Shown: positions 16,424 to 23,489 of the stretch, piece by piece
Numbering within the stretch: position 1 is the first letter of the stretch
How the letters are laid out: each line of letters opens with the position of its first letter
Virus record (IMG/VR): IMGVR_UViG_3300003702_000003
Location: 1 to 38,058 of that record
Origin: a virus
Length of the DNA stretch: 38,058 nt
Direction: 5' to 3' (one strand)
The notes under the pieces: generated by a model
Seen by the model: only the letters and a program-made list of their open reading frames with translations
Told to the model about the DNA's origin: nothing
The model's database searches: none
Made by a program: the position numbers and the translations under genes

Positions 16424-17687
16424 GTCGATTCATTCCCTGTCGTGTGGTCTTCGCCACGAGCCTAAAGCCTTCGCCAATGGCCAATGCCAGCGACATGGCG
16501 CCCAAGTCAACAGAAACGCCGCGAACGACCGGATTCCCAACCATGGCGAAGACGCGGCCGTTCGGTCGCAAGACTCGACTGCTCTCCCTCCACATCTCGC
16601 CGTAGTCCGCCTGAAAACGTTGGACTACGTCACTTGACTGTCTCCGTCCTCCCGTTAGCGACCGGTCGAGGACCTTCGGATCAGCTCCCAACCATTTCAG
16701 ACTAAGCATCTGATACTCTGCATAGGGAATGGATCCGACATAGGGAGGATGGGTGACGATGGCATCGACCGAGCCTCGGCTCAGTGGCATGTTCGATGCC
16801 GACCCAAGTATCACGCTAGCTCGCTCCAGATCTGCTGCCACCGAGACCAAGGAACCCACCATCTGACACACGCGATTCAACGCATTAAAGAACGCCGGTC
16901 CCGGAGCGGGTCGTGAAGGGGCAGCCTTGTCGAACATCACGTTGGGATACCCGGAGTGAGCCCGGCTCGACTTCCTCAGGATATCGCTGAACGCCACGAC
17001 TGCTACACGTCTGAGCCGATCGTCCGCTATACGTCCGACCGCGTGGTCGATAGTCAATAGTTGCTGCAGGACCCTTGGCTCGAACCACTTGACATACCAC
17101 TCGTCAGTCGATCTCGGGTCTCCGGCCACAGCGTCGCTCAGCAAGTTGTCTTGGACTTGACCTCCGAACAAGGGCAGGTCGTCCTGTGGCATCAGGTAAG
17201 ATAACTCGTCACGGAGCGCCCCTGCGAGCGATGTGAGTTGGACAGGTGGGATCGGTGTAGTCTTGACCTTCGAGATCAATACCGCGACCGGGTTAAGGTC
17301 GATTCCGATTGCCCTGCGGCCGAGCAACACTGTTTCTAGAAGGGTCGTGCCAGAGCCACAGAACGGATCAAGGACAATTTCGCCAGGTTCTGTCAACAGC
17401 GATACGGTTCTTGAAGCGATTTGAGGGATAAACTTCCCTGAGTACCTGTGGATATTGTGGGTAAGCTGCCGGGTGTCGGCATCCTGGTAATCCCAAGACT
17501 CATCAGACACCGCTTCGGACAAGCCCACGTCCGCCCACGCGGCCATCTTCGCCAGCAGATGGCGCGTCTCGGCTTCATGCCCCTGCATCGCTGCGAGGTA
17601 GCCAGCCCGCTGCGACTGCACTTCTGCAAGAATCCCGGCTACCGACCGCCGTCCGTTGGTCTCCTGAACGTCTGCATCGCTGCCCAT
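16368..17687 (-). CDS. Beta-class DNA methyltransferase (N4-cytosine or N6-adenine)
   Basis: 439 aa. The SAM-binding motif DPFCGSGTT is at 107-115, followed by GIDLNP (acidic residue D130). The catalytic motif THPPY is at 312-316. An HNIHRYSGKFIPQ block at 77-89 resembles the HxIHxYPAKF segment of type II-like N4 enzymes. Motif I comes before motif IV. The long spacer with helices near 200-300 is the likely recognition region. Probable role: marking phage DNA against host restriction. Start ATG at 17687, adjacent to the DUF1064 gene stop; the C5 frame overlaps its 3' end. Confidence 0.82.
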   Translation of the reverse strand: MGSDADVQETNGRRSVAGILAEVQSQRAGYLAAMQGHEAETRHLLAKMAAWADVGLSEAVSDESWDYQDADTRQLTHNIHRYSGKFIPQIASRTVSLLTEPGEIVLDPFCGSGTTLLETVLLGRRAIGIDLNPVAVLISKVKTTPIPPVQLTSLAGALRDELSYLMPQDDLPLFGGQVQDNLLSDAVAGDPRSTDEWYVKWFEPRVLQQLLTIDHAVGRIADDRLRRVAVVAFSDILRKSSRAHSGYPNVMFDKAAPSRPAPGPAFFNALNRVCQMVGSLVSVAADLERASVILGSASNMPLSRGSVDAIVTHPPYVGSIPYAEYQMLSLKWLGADPKVLDRSLTGGRRQSSDVVQRFQADYGEMWRESSRVLRPNGRVFAMVGNPVVRGVSVDLGAMSLALAIGEGFRLVAKTTRQGMNRRANKMGTEELLFFRKQSG

Positions 17688-18017
17688 TTATACCTCCGTG
17701 ATCGTAATGCCGTACTGGGCCTCAACCCAGCGTTTCTTGAGTTTGTAGACCGGGGTCCGTACGCCCTTGACATCCTCGACCACGGTGTCCCCGCTCGGGA
17801 TGTCCAGGTACCGGAAGTCGGCGATATACTTCGCGGTCGAGACCAGCGAGCCATCGGGTGTCGGCGTGAGCAGGGGGTAGGTCGGCTGAAGTTCGATGTC
17901 GGTGATCTCCCCGGCTGACTCCAGCAACAGCAACTCGGTGTAGCGACGGGCTTCGCGTTTCGAGGCGAACCAATGCCCACTCCTCCATGTACGAACCGCG
18001 TTGTATTTATGTATCAT
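17688..18017 (-). CDS. DUF1064-type PD-(D/E)XK nuclease
   Basis: 109 aa. KYNAVRTWRSGHWFASKREARRY at the start, then E22, D67 in YIADFRY and the E81-D-V-K84 catalytic block with VYKLKKRWVEAQYG, match the phage DUF1064 family, small Mg-dependent endonucleases of the PD-(D/E)XK fold often placed in recombination or replication modules. Probably acts on branched or damaged DNA; the substrate is not known from sequence. Start is ATGA-coupled to the upstream 72-aa gene and the stop abuts the methyltransferase start. Confidence 0.8.
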   Translation of the reverse strand: MIHKYNAVRTWRSGHWFASKREARRYTELLLLESAGEITDIELQPTYPLLTPTPDGSLVSTAKYIADFRYLDIPSGDTVVEDVKGVRTPVYKLKKRWVEAQYGITITEV

Positions 18018-18232
18018 GCAGTAGCCGTCGTCGTGAGGCTCATGCGGCCGGGGGGAGGGCCATCGTCCCGCTCAATTCGGACATACGCGAGAAACGCGGT
18101 GGCGAGGAAGTGCCATCGCTTGTGTCGATCCGGGGCACCGGCTTGAGTCACCCTGGAGCCTCGGCGATAGCCATCATCGGGCTGTCGCGAGACGATCTGG
18201 CGATAGGCGTCGAGTCGATCAGCGGCCGACAT
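18014..18232 (-). CDS. Hypothetical small basic protein
   Basis: 72 aa, Arg-rich, no recognised domain. A GAAAGG site precedes the ATG. It overlaps the HTH gene by 14 bases upstream and the DUF1064 start by ATGA downstream, which supports it as a real coupled gene. A weakly hydrophobic LATAFLAYV stretch at about 43-51 is too short for a convincing membrane helix. Confidence 0.55.
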   Translation of the reverse strand: MSAADRLDAYRQIVSRQPDDGYRRGSRVTQAGAPDRHKRWHFLATAFLAYVRIERDDGPPPGRMSLTTTATA

Positions 18233-18431
18233 GGCGGGCCTTTCTGCGGGTGGTCACGATCACGCGCTTGAGCTGTAACTTTGCGAGAATACGGTCGGAG
18301 CAGTCGCGCCGGCCGTTGATCAGGTCCGACATATAGTTGACTGAGATCCCCAGCCCCGCCGCCGCGGCACGCTGGGTTCCCAGCGTCTTGACCAGACAAC
18401 GCAACGCCTTGACGGGATCAGCGATCATCAT
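18219..18431 (-). CDS. Cro/CI-like helix-turn-helix regulator
   Basis: 70 aa from ATG 18431 (ATG 18428 also possible). The HTH reads VKALRCLVKTLGTQRAAAAGLGISVNYMSDLINGRRD (about 7-45), with 'isvnYMSDLINGRR' as recognition helix, as in XRE/Cro proteins. There is no C-terminal peptidase or dimer domain, so it is Cro-sized. A promoter just upstream would give a leaderless or nearly leaderless mRNA. First gene of the leftward cluster and next to the rightward early promoter, which it probably represses. Confidence 0.78.
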   Translation of the reverse strand: MMIADPVKALRCLVKTLGTQRAAAAGLGISVNYMSDLINGRRDCSDRILAKLQLKRVIVTTRRKARHVGR

Positions 18432-18438
18432 GCCCGGT

Positions 18439-18447
18439 AGTATAGCA
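18439..18447 (-). promoter_or_regulatory. Extended -10 promoter for the HTH repressor
   Basis: On the minus strand TGCTATACT (18447-18439) is an extended -10 element (TG-N-TATACT). Only 7 bases separate it from ATG 18431, so transcription should begin at or next to the start codon. No good -35 is needed or seen. Confidence 0.6.
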
Positions 18448-18466
18448 CAAGCATCGCGCATCCGCT

Positions 18467-18502
18467 GATACGCGCTTGACCGGATACGTGGGAGTGTGTA
18501 TC
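18467..18502. promoter_or_regulatory. Candidate operator half-sites (GATAC x3)
   Basis: GATAC occurs at 18467-18471 and 18483-18487, and its complement GTATC at 18498-18502. The last two form an inverted pair with a 10-base spacer inside the early promoter. Likely binding sites for the HTH protein; inferred from placement only. Confidence 0.35.
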
Positions 18503-18504
18503 AT
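18476..18504 (+). promoter_or_regulatory. Early rightward sigma70-type promoter
   Basis: -35 TTGACC (18476-18481), a 17-base spacer, and -10 TATCAT (18499-18504). It lies 45 bases before the SSB-like gene and faces away from the HTH gene. The best sigma70-type promoter in the window. Confidence 0.72.
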
Positions 18505-18549
18505 CGTCACTCATGCACTCGTACACATTCCCTATTCGAGGAGGCACAC

Positions 18550-18933
18550 ATGCCAGTCATCAGCACGGGAAAATATCTCAAACGTGAATCCGTCAGCGCC
18601 GAGGGTGAAGTCCACACGGTCGTTAAGTGCGTCGAGGAGGAGATCAATTCCGCAGACGGCGGGTCGGAAACGAAGTGGATTCTGTACCTGTCGGATCTGA
18701 AACCGCTCATCATGAACGCCACGAACATCCGCCGTGCGGTCGCCGCGTTCTCGGGGGACTCCGAGACCGACAACTGGCCGGGGAAGAAAATCGTGGTCTA
18801 TGACGACGATTCCATCGAGTTTGGCGGCAAGGTCGTCGGCGGCGTGCGCCTGCGGGCCGTGCCCACGAAGGCCAAGTCCAAGTCCAAGTCCAAGGCCACC
18901 AAGCCGACAGACGTGGACGAGATCCCCTTCTAG
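18550..18933 (+). CDS. SSB-like single-stranded DNA-binding protein
   Basis: 127 aa, start after GAGGAGG. The last residues DVDEIPF are the acidic, Phe-ended tail by which SSB proteins recruit partners, preceded by a flexible Lys/Ser linker (KAKSKSKSKATKPT). The body (LSDLKPLIMNATNIRRAVAAFSGDSETDNWPGKKIVVYDDDSIEFGG) fits a small beta-barrel family common in phages. First gene of the early right operon and followed at once by a terminator-like hairpin, consistent with high expression. I cannot confirm a canonical OB fold. Confidence 0.68.
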   Translation: MPVISTGKYLKRESVSAEGEVHTVVKCVEEEINSADGGSETKWILYLSDLKPLIMNATNIRRAVAAFSGDSETDNWPGKKIVVYDDDSIEFGGKVVGGVRLRAVPTKAKSKSKSKATKPTDVDEIPF

Positions 18934-18947
18934 GTCGTTCCCGTCCT

Positions 18948-18986
18948 GGGATCGGTTGTGCTGCCCAGCATGGCCGGTCCCTTTTT
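18948..18986 (+). terminator. Terminator/attenuator after the SSB-like gene
   Basis: 18948-18955 pairs with 18974-18981 (8 bp, one wobble), and an inner stem TGCTG/CAGCA is followed by TTTTT at 18982-18986. It sits between the first and second early genes, so it should let the SSB-like protein be made in excess of the enzymes behind it. Confidence 0.7.
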
Positions 18987-19009
18987 CCTGAAGGCCAGAG
19001 GAGAGACGC

Positions 19010-19687
19010 ATGGCTGCGATCCACTTTGATCCCGAGACGCATGTCTATACGACCGACTATGGCACAGAAGTCCCCTCCGTCACGCAACGCATCAGGCGGG
19101 CGGGCCTGCTTGGGCCAGCCGTTCAGTTCTACTCCGCTGAGAGCGCAGATCTGGGGACGGCCATTCATCTTGCCTGTGAACACCGCGACCAGGGCCGAGA
19201 CGTGGCGGCGTTCCTCAGGGGCGAACACGGAGGGTATCTGACCAGTTATATCAAGTGGTGCGACGTGATGGAGCCCGTCTGGGCCTCTATCGAAACACCC
19301 CAGTACTCCCCGCGCTACCAGACGGCTGGAACCCCAGACCGGGTGGGGACGATCAATGGACGCCCTGTTGTCCTCGACTTGAAGAGTGGGAGTGGTGGCA
19401 AAGCCAGTTGGCACGGCGTACAACTGGCGCTCTATTCTTTGATTCAAGACAGCGATATTCCCCCCCAAGAGCGCCGTCGCATTGCCCTCTATCTTCGCGC
19501 CAACGGCCGAATGGCCCAGAGCGTCGAGTTCAGTTCACCCTACGACTACACCCAGGCGCTCGCATTGATCGCCAATCAAGAGGAGACACCAGATGCCCCA
19601 GATCACGACATCACCCCCCCCCGCGACACAACAGATGATGACGATGGACCTCCGTCAGCGACCGGGACTGGAAAAGCAAGCGACTGA
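19010..19687 (+). CDS. RecB-like PD-(D/E)XK exonuclease
   Basis: 225 aa, start after GAGGAGAG. GTAIHLACEH (49-57) is the first conserved His block, GTPDRV (107-112) and VVLDLKSG (120-127) supply the catalytic Asp and D-x-K, and the QLALY motif (138-142) follows. This is the RecB/Cas4-like nuclease layout used in phage recombination and end processing. The C-terminal 40 residues are acidic and disordered. It overlaps the next gene by 95 bases. Confidence 0.78.
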   Translation: MAAIHFDPETHVYTTDYGTEVPSVTQRIRRAGLLGPAVQFYSAESADLGTAIHLACEHRDQGRDVAAFLRGEHGGYLTSYIKWCDVMEPVWASIETPQYSPRYQTAGTPDRVGTINGRPVVLDLKSGSGGKASWHGVQLALYSLIQDSDIPPQERRRIALYLRANGRMAQSVEFSSPYDYTQALALIANQEETPDAPDHDITPPRDTTDDDDGPPSATGTGKASD

Positions 19688-20309
19688 TCTCTTGGCACCG
19701 GCTGATGCCATGCTCGTGACATCCGAGAGCGAATCGTTCGCCGCCAGTCTGTATCTGGAGCGCGTGCAGAAATTGAGACGCTGGATACGCTCCATTTACA
19801 CCGACGCGAAGCAGCCGCTCGCCGTGGCGAAGAAGACCCTGGACACGCAGGAGCGGGCGCTGCTGGACCCCATCAAGCACGTAGAAAAACAGATTATGGG
19901 CCGCATTCTTGCGTTCACCACGGCCCAGGCGGATCGCGAGTCGCAGCGCGTTGCCGCCGAGGTCGATCAGGGTCTCAACGCTGAGACGATCATCCCGGTT
20001 GCTGCGTCCCCGCCTCCTGCGCCGACCGTGGTGCCGGGGATGCAGCGGCGGTCCACGTACAGCGCCACGGTGACAGACATGGAGGCACTGGTGCTGGCTG
20101 TTGCCGGTCAGATTCTCTGCGACAGGCCGGGATCGACAAAAGTCACACAGCGGTGGCTCATCCAGGTCTGCCGCCCGTCTCCGCAAGCCTCACTGGGGCT
20201 CCTGACGGCGTCTGCCCCGGCCTTGAATGCCCTCGCACGGGCCTTGAAGCATGATCTGCGCGTGCCCGGGACGACGCTCTCGGAGACCACGACGCTCGTC
20301 TCGGCGTGA
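19593..20309 (+). CDS. Recombination-module accessory protein (Gam-like pattern)
   Basis: 238 aa. Start chosen for AGGAG 8 bases upstream. A long coiled-coil helix at about 30-115 (ESFAASLYLERVQKLRRWIRSIYTDAK...) is followed by a Pro-rich linker and a C-terminal domain RRSTYSATVTDMEALVLAVAGQ. This two-part design recurs in phage proteins placed next to exonucleases and SSBs, sometimes compared with the host-nuclease inhibitor Gam. The comparison is from layout only. Located between the exonuclease and the origin. Confidence 0.6.
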   Translation: MPQITTSPPPATQQMMTMDLRQRPGLEKQATDLLAPADAMLVTSESESFAASLYLERVQKLRRWIRSIYTDAKQPLAVAKKTLDTQERALLDPIKHVEKQIMGRILAFTTAQADRESQRVAAEVDQGLNAETIIPVAASPPPAPTVVPGMQRRSTYSATVTDMEALVLAVAGQILCDRPGSTKVTQRWLIQVCRPSPQASLGLLTASAPALNALARALKHDLRVPGTTLSETTTLVSA

Positions 20310-20329
20310 CACAGAAACGCCCGTTCGAC

Positions 20330-20415
20330 TGCGTCCGCTGCGTCCGCATCGTCCGTAGCGGTCTACACACGCTCAAACACGCTAAAAAACACGCTAGAAC
20401 ACGCTACAACACGCA
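20330..20415 (+). repeat. Iteron-type candidate replication origin
   Basis: Three 9-bp direct repeats of TGCGTCCGC (20330-20338, 20339-20347, 20348-20356, the last diverged) are followed by five ACACGCT/A heptamers at 20367, 20377, 20389, 20399 and 20409, spaced 10, 12, 10 and 10 bases so that they face one side of the helix. An A-run lies between copies 2 and 3. The array lies directly before the primase-helicase gene, where iteron origins are usually found. The function is inferred. Confidence 0.65.
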
Positions 20416-20427
20416 TAGGCCCACCGC

Positions 20428-22470
20428 ATGACATTTGAGGATCTCCTCTCTCGCTTCGACACTGTTCGCAGCACGGGGTCAGGGTATAGCGCCAAATGCC
20501 CCGTCCATGAAGACCGCGTTTCCAGTCTGAGCATCTCTCGCGGCCAGGAGGATCGGGTGCTCATCCACTGTCATGCGGGTTGCCCGCTCGATGACATCTT
20601 GCTCGACCGCAACCTCACGCTCTCGGACCTGTTTCCCGATGACCCGGTCCCGGTGCCCACCCCGGCTCCAGTTCTGACCTCTGCGTCTACACAGATCCTG
20701 TACGACTACCACGACCTCGATGGCACGCTCCTGCACCAAGTCGTCAAAGGCGCTGGCAAGCAATTCCGGCAGCGCCACCCGACCCCGGACGGCTGGGTCT
20801 GGAAAGCGTCAGGTCGCCGCGTGCCATATCGCTGGCCTGAACTGGTGGGTCAGGACGAGGTGTTTATCTGTGAGGGCGAGAAGGACGTAGATTGTCTCTT
20901 CGACCACGGTCTCACGGCAACGTGCAACCTGGGGGGTGCGAGCAAGTGGCGAGCCGAGGAGACCGCCGCGCTCCTGGATCTGCACCCGGCCCAGGTCTAC
21001 GTCATCCCAGATAACGATACGCCCGGGCACAAACACGCCGACAGCGTGGTCGAGCAACTCACTACCGCAGGGCTCACGGCTTTCCTGGTGCCGCTCCCTG
21101 GACTGCCCGCCCACGGCGATACGAGCGACTGGTTTGCGGCCGGGGGCACGGCTGCGTCTCTCAGGGCGCTGGCTGAGCACCCCGAGACGGTCCTTCCCCC
21201 GGCCATCGAGGCGGTGGACATGCTGACCGCCCCGCAAGCGTTCACTCGGGAGGGGGAAGACGCCTATCGCCTGGATTACCCCACGCTGGGGGTGTCTTTC
21301 GCGGTGGCCCATCTCCACCGCCATCATGACGACCTGAAGTGTGAGCTGACTGTGAGCACCACGTTGCCGCAGGCCCGCACGGTCAATGGGACGCTCCTGT
21401 GGACCGCGACCAATCTGAGCGCGGCCAGGACGCGGGCGGGGCTTGCCAAAGGTCTCGCCGCACGGTCTGGCGAGGCGAAGTGGGACTGGCTGGGCGCACT
21501 TGAAACCCTCTCGGTGCGGGTCGCCCGTGCCGAGGCCGAGGGGTCCAGTGAGATCAAACCGCTCGCAGATTATGCCCTCCCGACAGACGATCCGGCCTGG
21601 ACGATTGTCGGTCTGCCGATCCTCAAGGCGCACCCCACTATTCTGTTTGGTGACGGCGCGTCAGGGAAGTCCATGCTGGCGCTTTTCATCGCGGGCACGA
21701 TCGCTCGTGACGTGCCGGTCCTTTTCTGTGACTTCGAATTCGAGGCTGAGGCCCATCGTGACCGGTTGCAACGGCTGTTCGGGACGGGGATGCCACGAGA
21801 CCTCCACTACGTGCGATGCTCGCAGCCGCTCGTCAACGAGGTGGGCAGATTACAGCGATGGATTCTTGAGCATGACTGTCGATTCTGCATCGTCGATTCG
21901 GTGGCCTTCAGCGTCGATGGCCCACCGGAATCGGCTGAAGTGGCGGCGGGGTTCTTCCGATCACTGCGTAGTTTGAACGTGGGGTCCCTGAGTATTGCCC
22001 ACACGACCAAAGGGGAAAACTCTGAGCAAAAGCCCTTCGGGAGCACCTTTTTTAGCAATGGCGCTCGCAGCGTCTGGCACGTCAAGCGCAACGACGACGA
22101 AGGGGCCGGGTCGTCCACCGTCGAGTTGGCCTTATCCCATCGCAAGTCGAACACGGGCCAGCGACTGTCCACGCGGGGGATCAAGTTGGGGTTCACGGGC
22201 AACATGACCACGGTCGCGCCATTCGACCTCGCGGGGAGCGCCGACCTGGCGACCTCGCTGCCGATCTGGCAGCGGGTCAAATCCCTGGTGTCCACGAGGC
22301 CGATGTCTCTTGCAGATCTTGCCAGTGAACTGGACGCTAAACCGCAGTCGATTGCTCGGATTGTGCGCCGGATGGAGCTATTCAGCAGGGACGCTGACGA
22401 CAACATCTGCCTCGCCACGGCCACGCTGACCGCGTCAGCACCCACTGAGACCGACGAGGCGTGGTTCTAA
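20428..22470 (+). CDS. Primase-helicase (Zn-finger/TOPRIM primase fused to RecA-like ATPase)
   Basis: 680 aa. Zinc-binding primase domain: C24-x2-H27 and C48-x3-C52. TOPRIM: EGE at 149-151 and DND at 195-197. RecA-like helicase/RepA domain: Walker A GDGASGKS (408-415), Walker B FCIVD (486-490) and IAHTTKG as motif 3. The C-terminal 80 residues contain a winged-helix-like segment (LADLASELDAKPQSIARIVRRM). It would unwind DNA and lay primers at the origin directly upstream. There is no DNA polymerase gene, so the host enzyme must be used. Confidence 0.85.
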   Translation: MTFEDLLSRFDTVRSTGSGYSAKCPVHEDRVSSLSISRGQEDRVLIHCHAGCPLDDILLDRNLTLSDLFPDDPVPVPTPAPVLTSASTQILYDYHDLDGTLLHQVVKGAGKQFRQRHPTPDGWVWKASGRRVPYRWPELVGQDEVFICEGEKDVDCLFDHGLTATCNLGGASKWRAEETAALLDLHPAQVYVIPDNDTPGHKHADSVVEQLTTAGLTAFLVPLPGLPAHGDTSDWFAAGGTAASLRALAEHPETVLPPAIEAVDMLTAPQAFTREGEDAYRLDYPTLGVSFAVAHLHRHHDDLKCELTVSTTLPQARTVNGTLLWTATNLSAARTRAGLAKGLAARSGEAKWDWLGALETLSVRVARAEAEGSSEIKPLADYALPTDDPAWTIVGLPILKAHPTILFGDGASGKSMLALFIAGTIARDVPVLFCDFEFEAEAHRDRLQRLFGTGMPRDLHYVRCSQPLVNEVGRLQRWILEHDCRFCIVDSVAFSVDGPPESAEVAAGFFRSLRSLNVGSLSIAHTTKGENSEQKPFGSTFFSNGARSVWHVKRNDDEGAGSSTVELALSHRKSNTGQRLSTRGIKLGFTGNMTTVAPFDLAGSADLATSLPIWQRVKSLVSTRPMSLADLASELDAKPQSIARIVRRMELFSRDADDNICLATATLTASAPTETDEAWF

Positions 22471-22495
22471 CGCACGATAGACACAGGAGGGGACC

Positions 22496-22675
22496 ATGGC
22501 TGACACCGAATGCGACCGATGCGCTGGAGTGACCACGACGGAGTCTCTGGTGGAAGTGACGCCCGCCACATGGCGTGATCCACCGGAACATCTCGTCATC
22601 TGCGAGGCGTGCCAGGCACAGGACGAGATCGGCCGAGAACCCGCCTGCGATGCCCCGTCGTGGCCGTATTCCTAA
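22496..22675 (+). CDS. Small zinc-finger protein
   Basis: 59 aa with CDRC (6-9) and CEAC (37-40) knuckles and an acidic tail. Strong AGGAGGGG site. Follows the primase by 25 bases, so it is probably co-expressed. Function unknown. Confidence 0.6.
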   Translation: MADTECDRCAGVTTTESLVEVTPATWRDPPEHLVICEACQAQDEIGREPACDAPSWPYS

Positions 22676-22718
22676 TACATTGCTGGTAGGTATACAATGA
22701 TACGAGCGTGGAACCTAC

Positions 22719-22763
22719 GTATGGAAGTCGGCAATTCTGGAATGGAAATGCTGACTTCCGTAC
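22719..22763 (+). promoter_or_regulatory. 14-bp inverted repeat upstream of the RHH gene
   Basis: 22719-22732 pairs with 22750-22763 (14 bp with two G.U pairs) around a 17-base loop. There is no T run, so it is more likely a leader hairpin or an operator than a terminator. It begins 67 bases before the RHH regulator ATG. A promoter-like TATACAAT lies just ahead at 22691-22698, without a clear -35. Confidence 0.5.
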
Positions 22764-22785
22764 CACACAGGAAAGGTCATGAGAT

Positions 22786-23130
22786 ATGGGTATCGACGTA
22801 GCACCGATCAACGTGGGCTCGATCAGTGTGTTTCTTTCGTCGGCGATGGCGTCCCGGGTCGCCGCCTATGCCACTCTGCACGGCCAGGACGTGACCGACG
22901 CTGTGGAGGCGTTGCTGGTCATCGCACTGGCTCGTATCGGCGCGTCATCTGCGGGGGGACAAAAGCGGTGGAAAGGCGTCTCTCCCGAGGCCCGATCCGA
23001 CGCGGCACGACACGCGGTCACGGCGCGATGGGAGCAGTATCGTTTAAGCCGAGCAGGGCTTGATGACCAGGCGGACAAGGGGCGGACAACCCCCCGGACA
23101 GATGCCGTTGATGACGTAAAAAGTCAATGA
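22786..23130 (+). CDS. Ribbon-helix-helix-like regulator
   Basis: 114 aa, start after GGAAAGG. Residues 12-47 (SISVFLSSAMASRVAAYATLHGQDVTDAVEALLVIALARIG) show a strand followed by two helices, as in RHH/CopG DNA-binding proteins. KGVSPEARSDAARHAVTARW (about 63-82) is a second block found in other phage proteins. The tail is acidic. It may control the hairpin region in front of it or the repeats behind it. Confidence 0.6.
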   Translation: MGIDVAPINVGSISVFLSSAMASRVAAYATLHGQDVTDAVEALLVIALARIGASSAGGQKRWKGVSPEARSDAARHAVTARWEQYRLSRAGLDDQADKGRTTPRTDAVDDVKSQ

Positions 23131-23230
23131 AACCGGGGGCGGACAACTCTTTCTGGTCGTTTTTTTGACGTGATGGATAACCCCTGATAATGGAAGGGTT
23201 TACGCTGTTTTCACCCCCCGGACGGACAAC
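23072..23230 (+). repeat. CGGACAAC direct repeats around the RHH gene end
   Basis: CGGACAA followed by C or G occurs at 23072, 23083, 23140 and 23223. The copies straddle the end of the RHH gene and the 143-base gap after it. They may be operators or recognition sites; no function is proven. Confidence 0.5.
23131..23166 (+). terminator. Weak terminator-like element after the RHH gene
   Basis: ACCGG near 23132 can pair with CTGGT at 23153-23157, and seven T follow at 23160-23166. The stem is short and the loop long, so the call is tentative. Confidence 0.3.
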
Positions 23231-23258
23231 CTCCTCCCCTTTAGGGGGAGTCGGTTGT
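23226..23258 (+). other. Imperfect leader hairpin before the 71-aa gene
   Basis: ACAAC (23226-23230) pairs with GTTGT (23254-23258), and CTCCCC (23234-23239) with GGGGAG (23245-23250), across a 3x3 internal loop. It sits 15 bases before the start codon, with the GGAGGAGAGG ribosome site between. Possibly a translation-control hairpin. Confidence 0.45.
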
Positions 23259-23273
23259 CGGAGGAGAGGTAGG

Positions 23274-23489
23274 ATGCGATTCACGCCCATGTTCGGTGCA
23301 CTGGTACCAGATCCGGCACTTCATCTCCTCTGGTCTCTTGAGGAGCGTGGGGTTGATATTCGACTCGACGGTGACGACACGCTGGTCATGAAACCGATGT
23401 CGAAGATCCCAGAACCTGATCGGGTCTTGATCCGCCGATACAAAGCCCATCTCTTGTTACTCGTGCGCGGATGCAACGATGTGGCATGA
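23274..23489 (+). CDS. Small protein resembling a TubC-type N-terminal domain
   Basis: 71 aa. The pattern 'LLWSLEERGVDIRLDGDDTLVMKPMSKIPEPDRVLIRRYKAHLLLLV' (about 14-61) matches the short helix-strand-helix domain of TubC docking modules, which also occurs alone in phages and mobile elements next to primases. Protein-protein contact is the likely role. Very good GGAGGAGAGG site. Overlaps the next gene by 11 bases. Confidence 0.6.
   Translation: MRFTPMFGALVPDPALHLLWSLEERGVDIRLDGDDTLVMKPMSKIPEPDRVLIRRYKAHLLLLVRGCNDVA

Noticed and set aside
20367-20415. CRISPR-like repeat array
   Set aside because: Units are 7 bases on 10-12 base spacing, far too short for CRISPR; they fit iterons.
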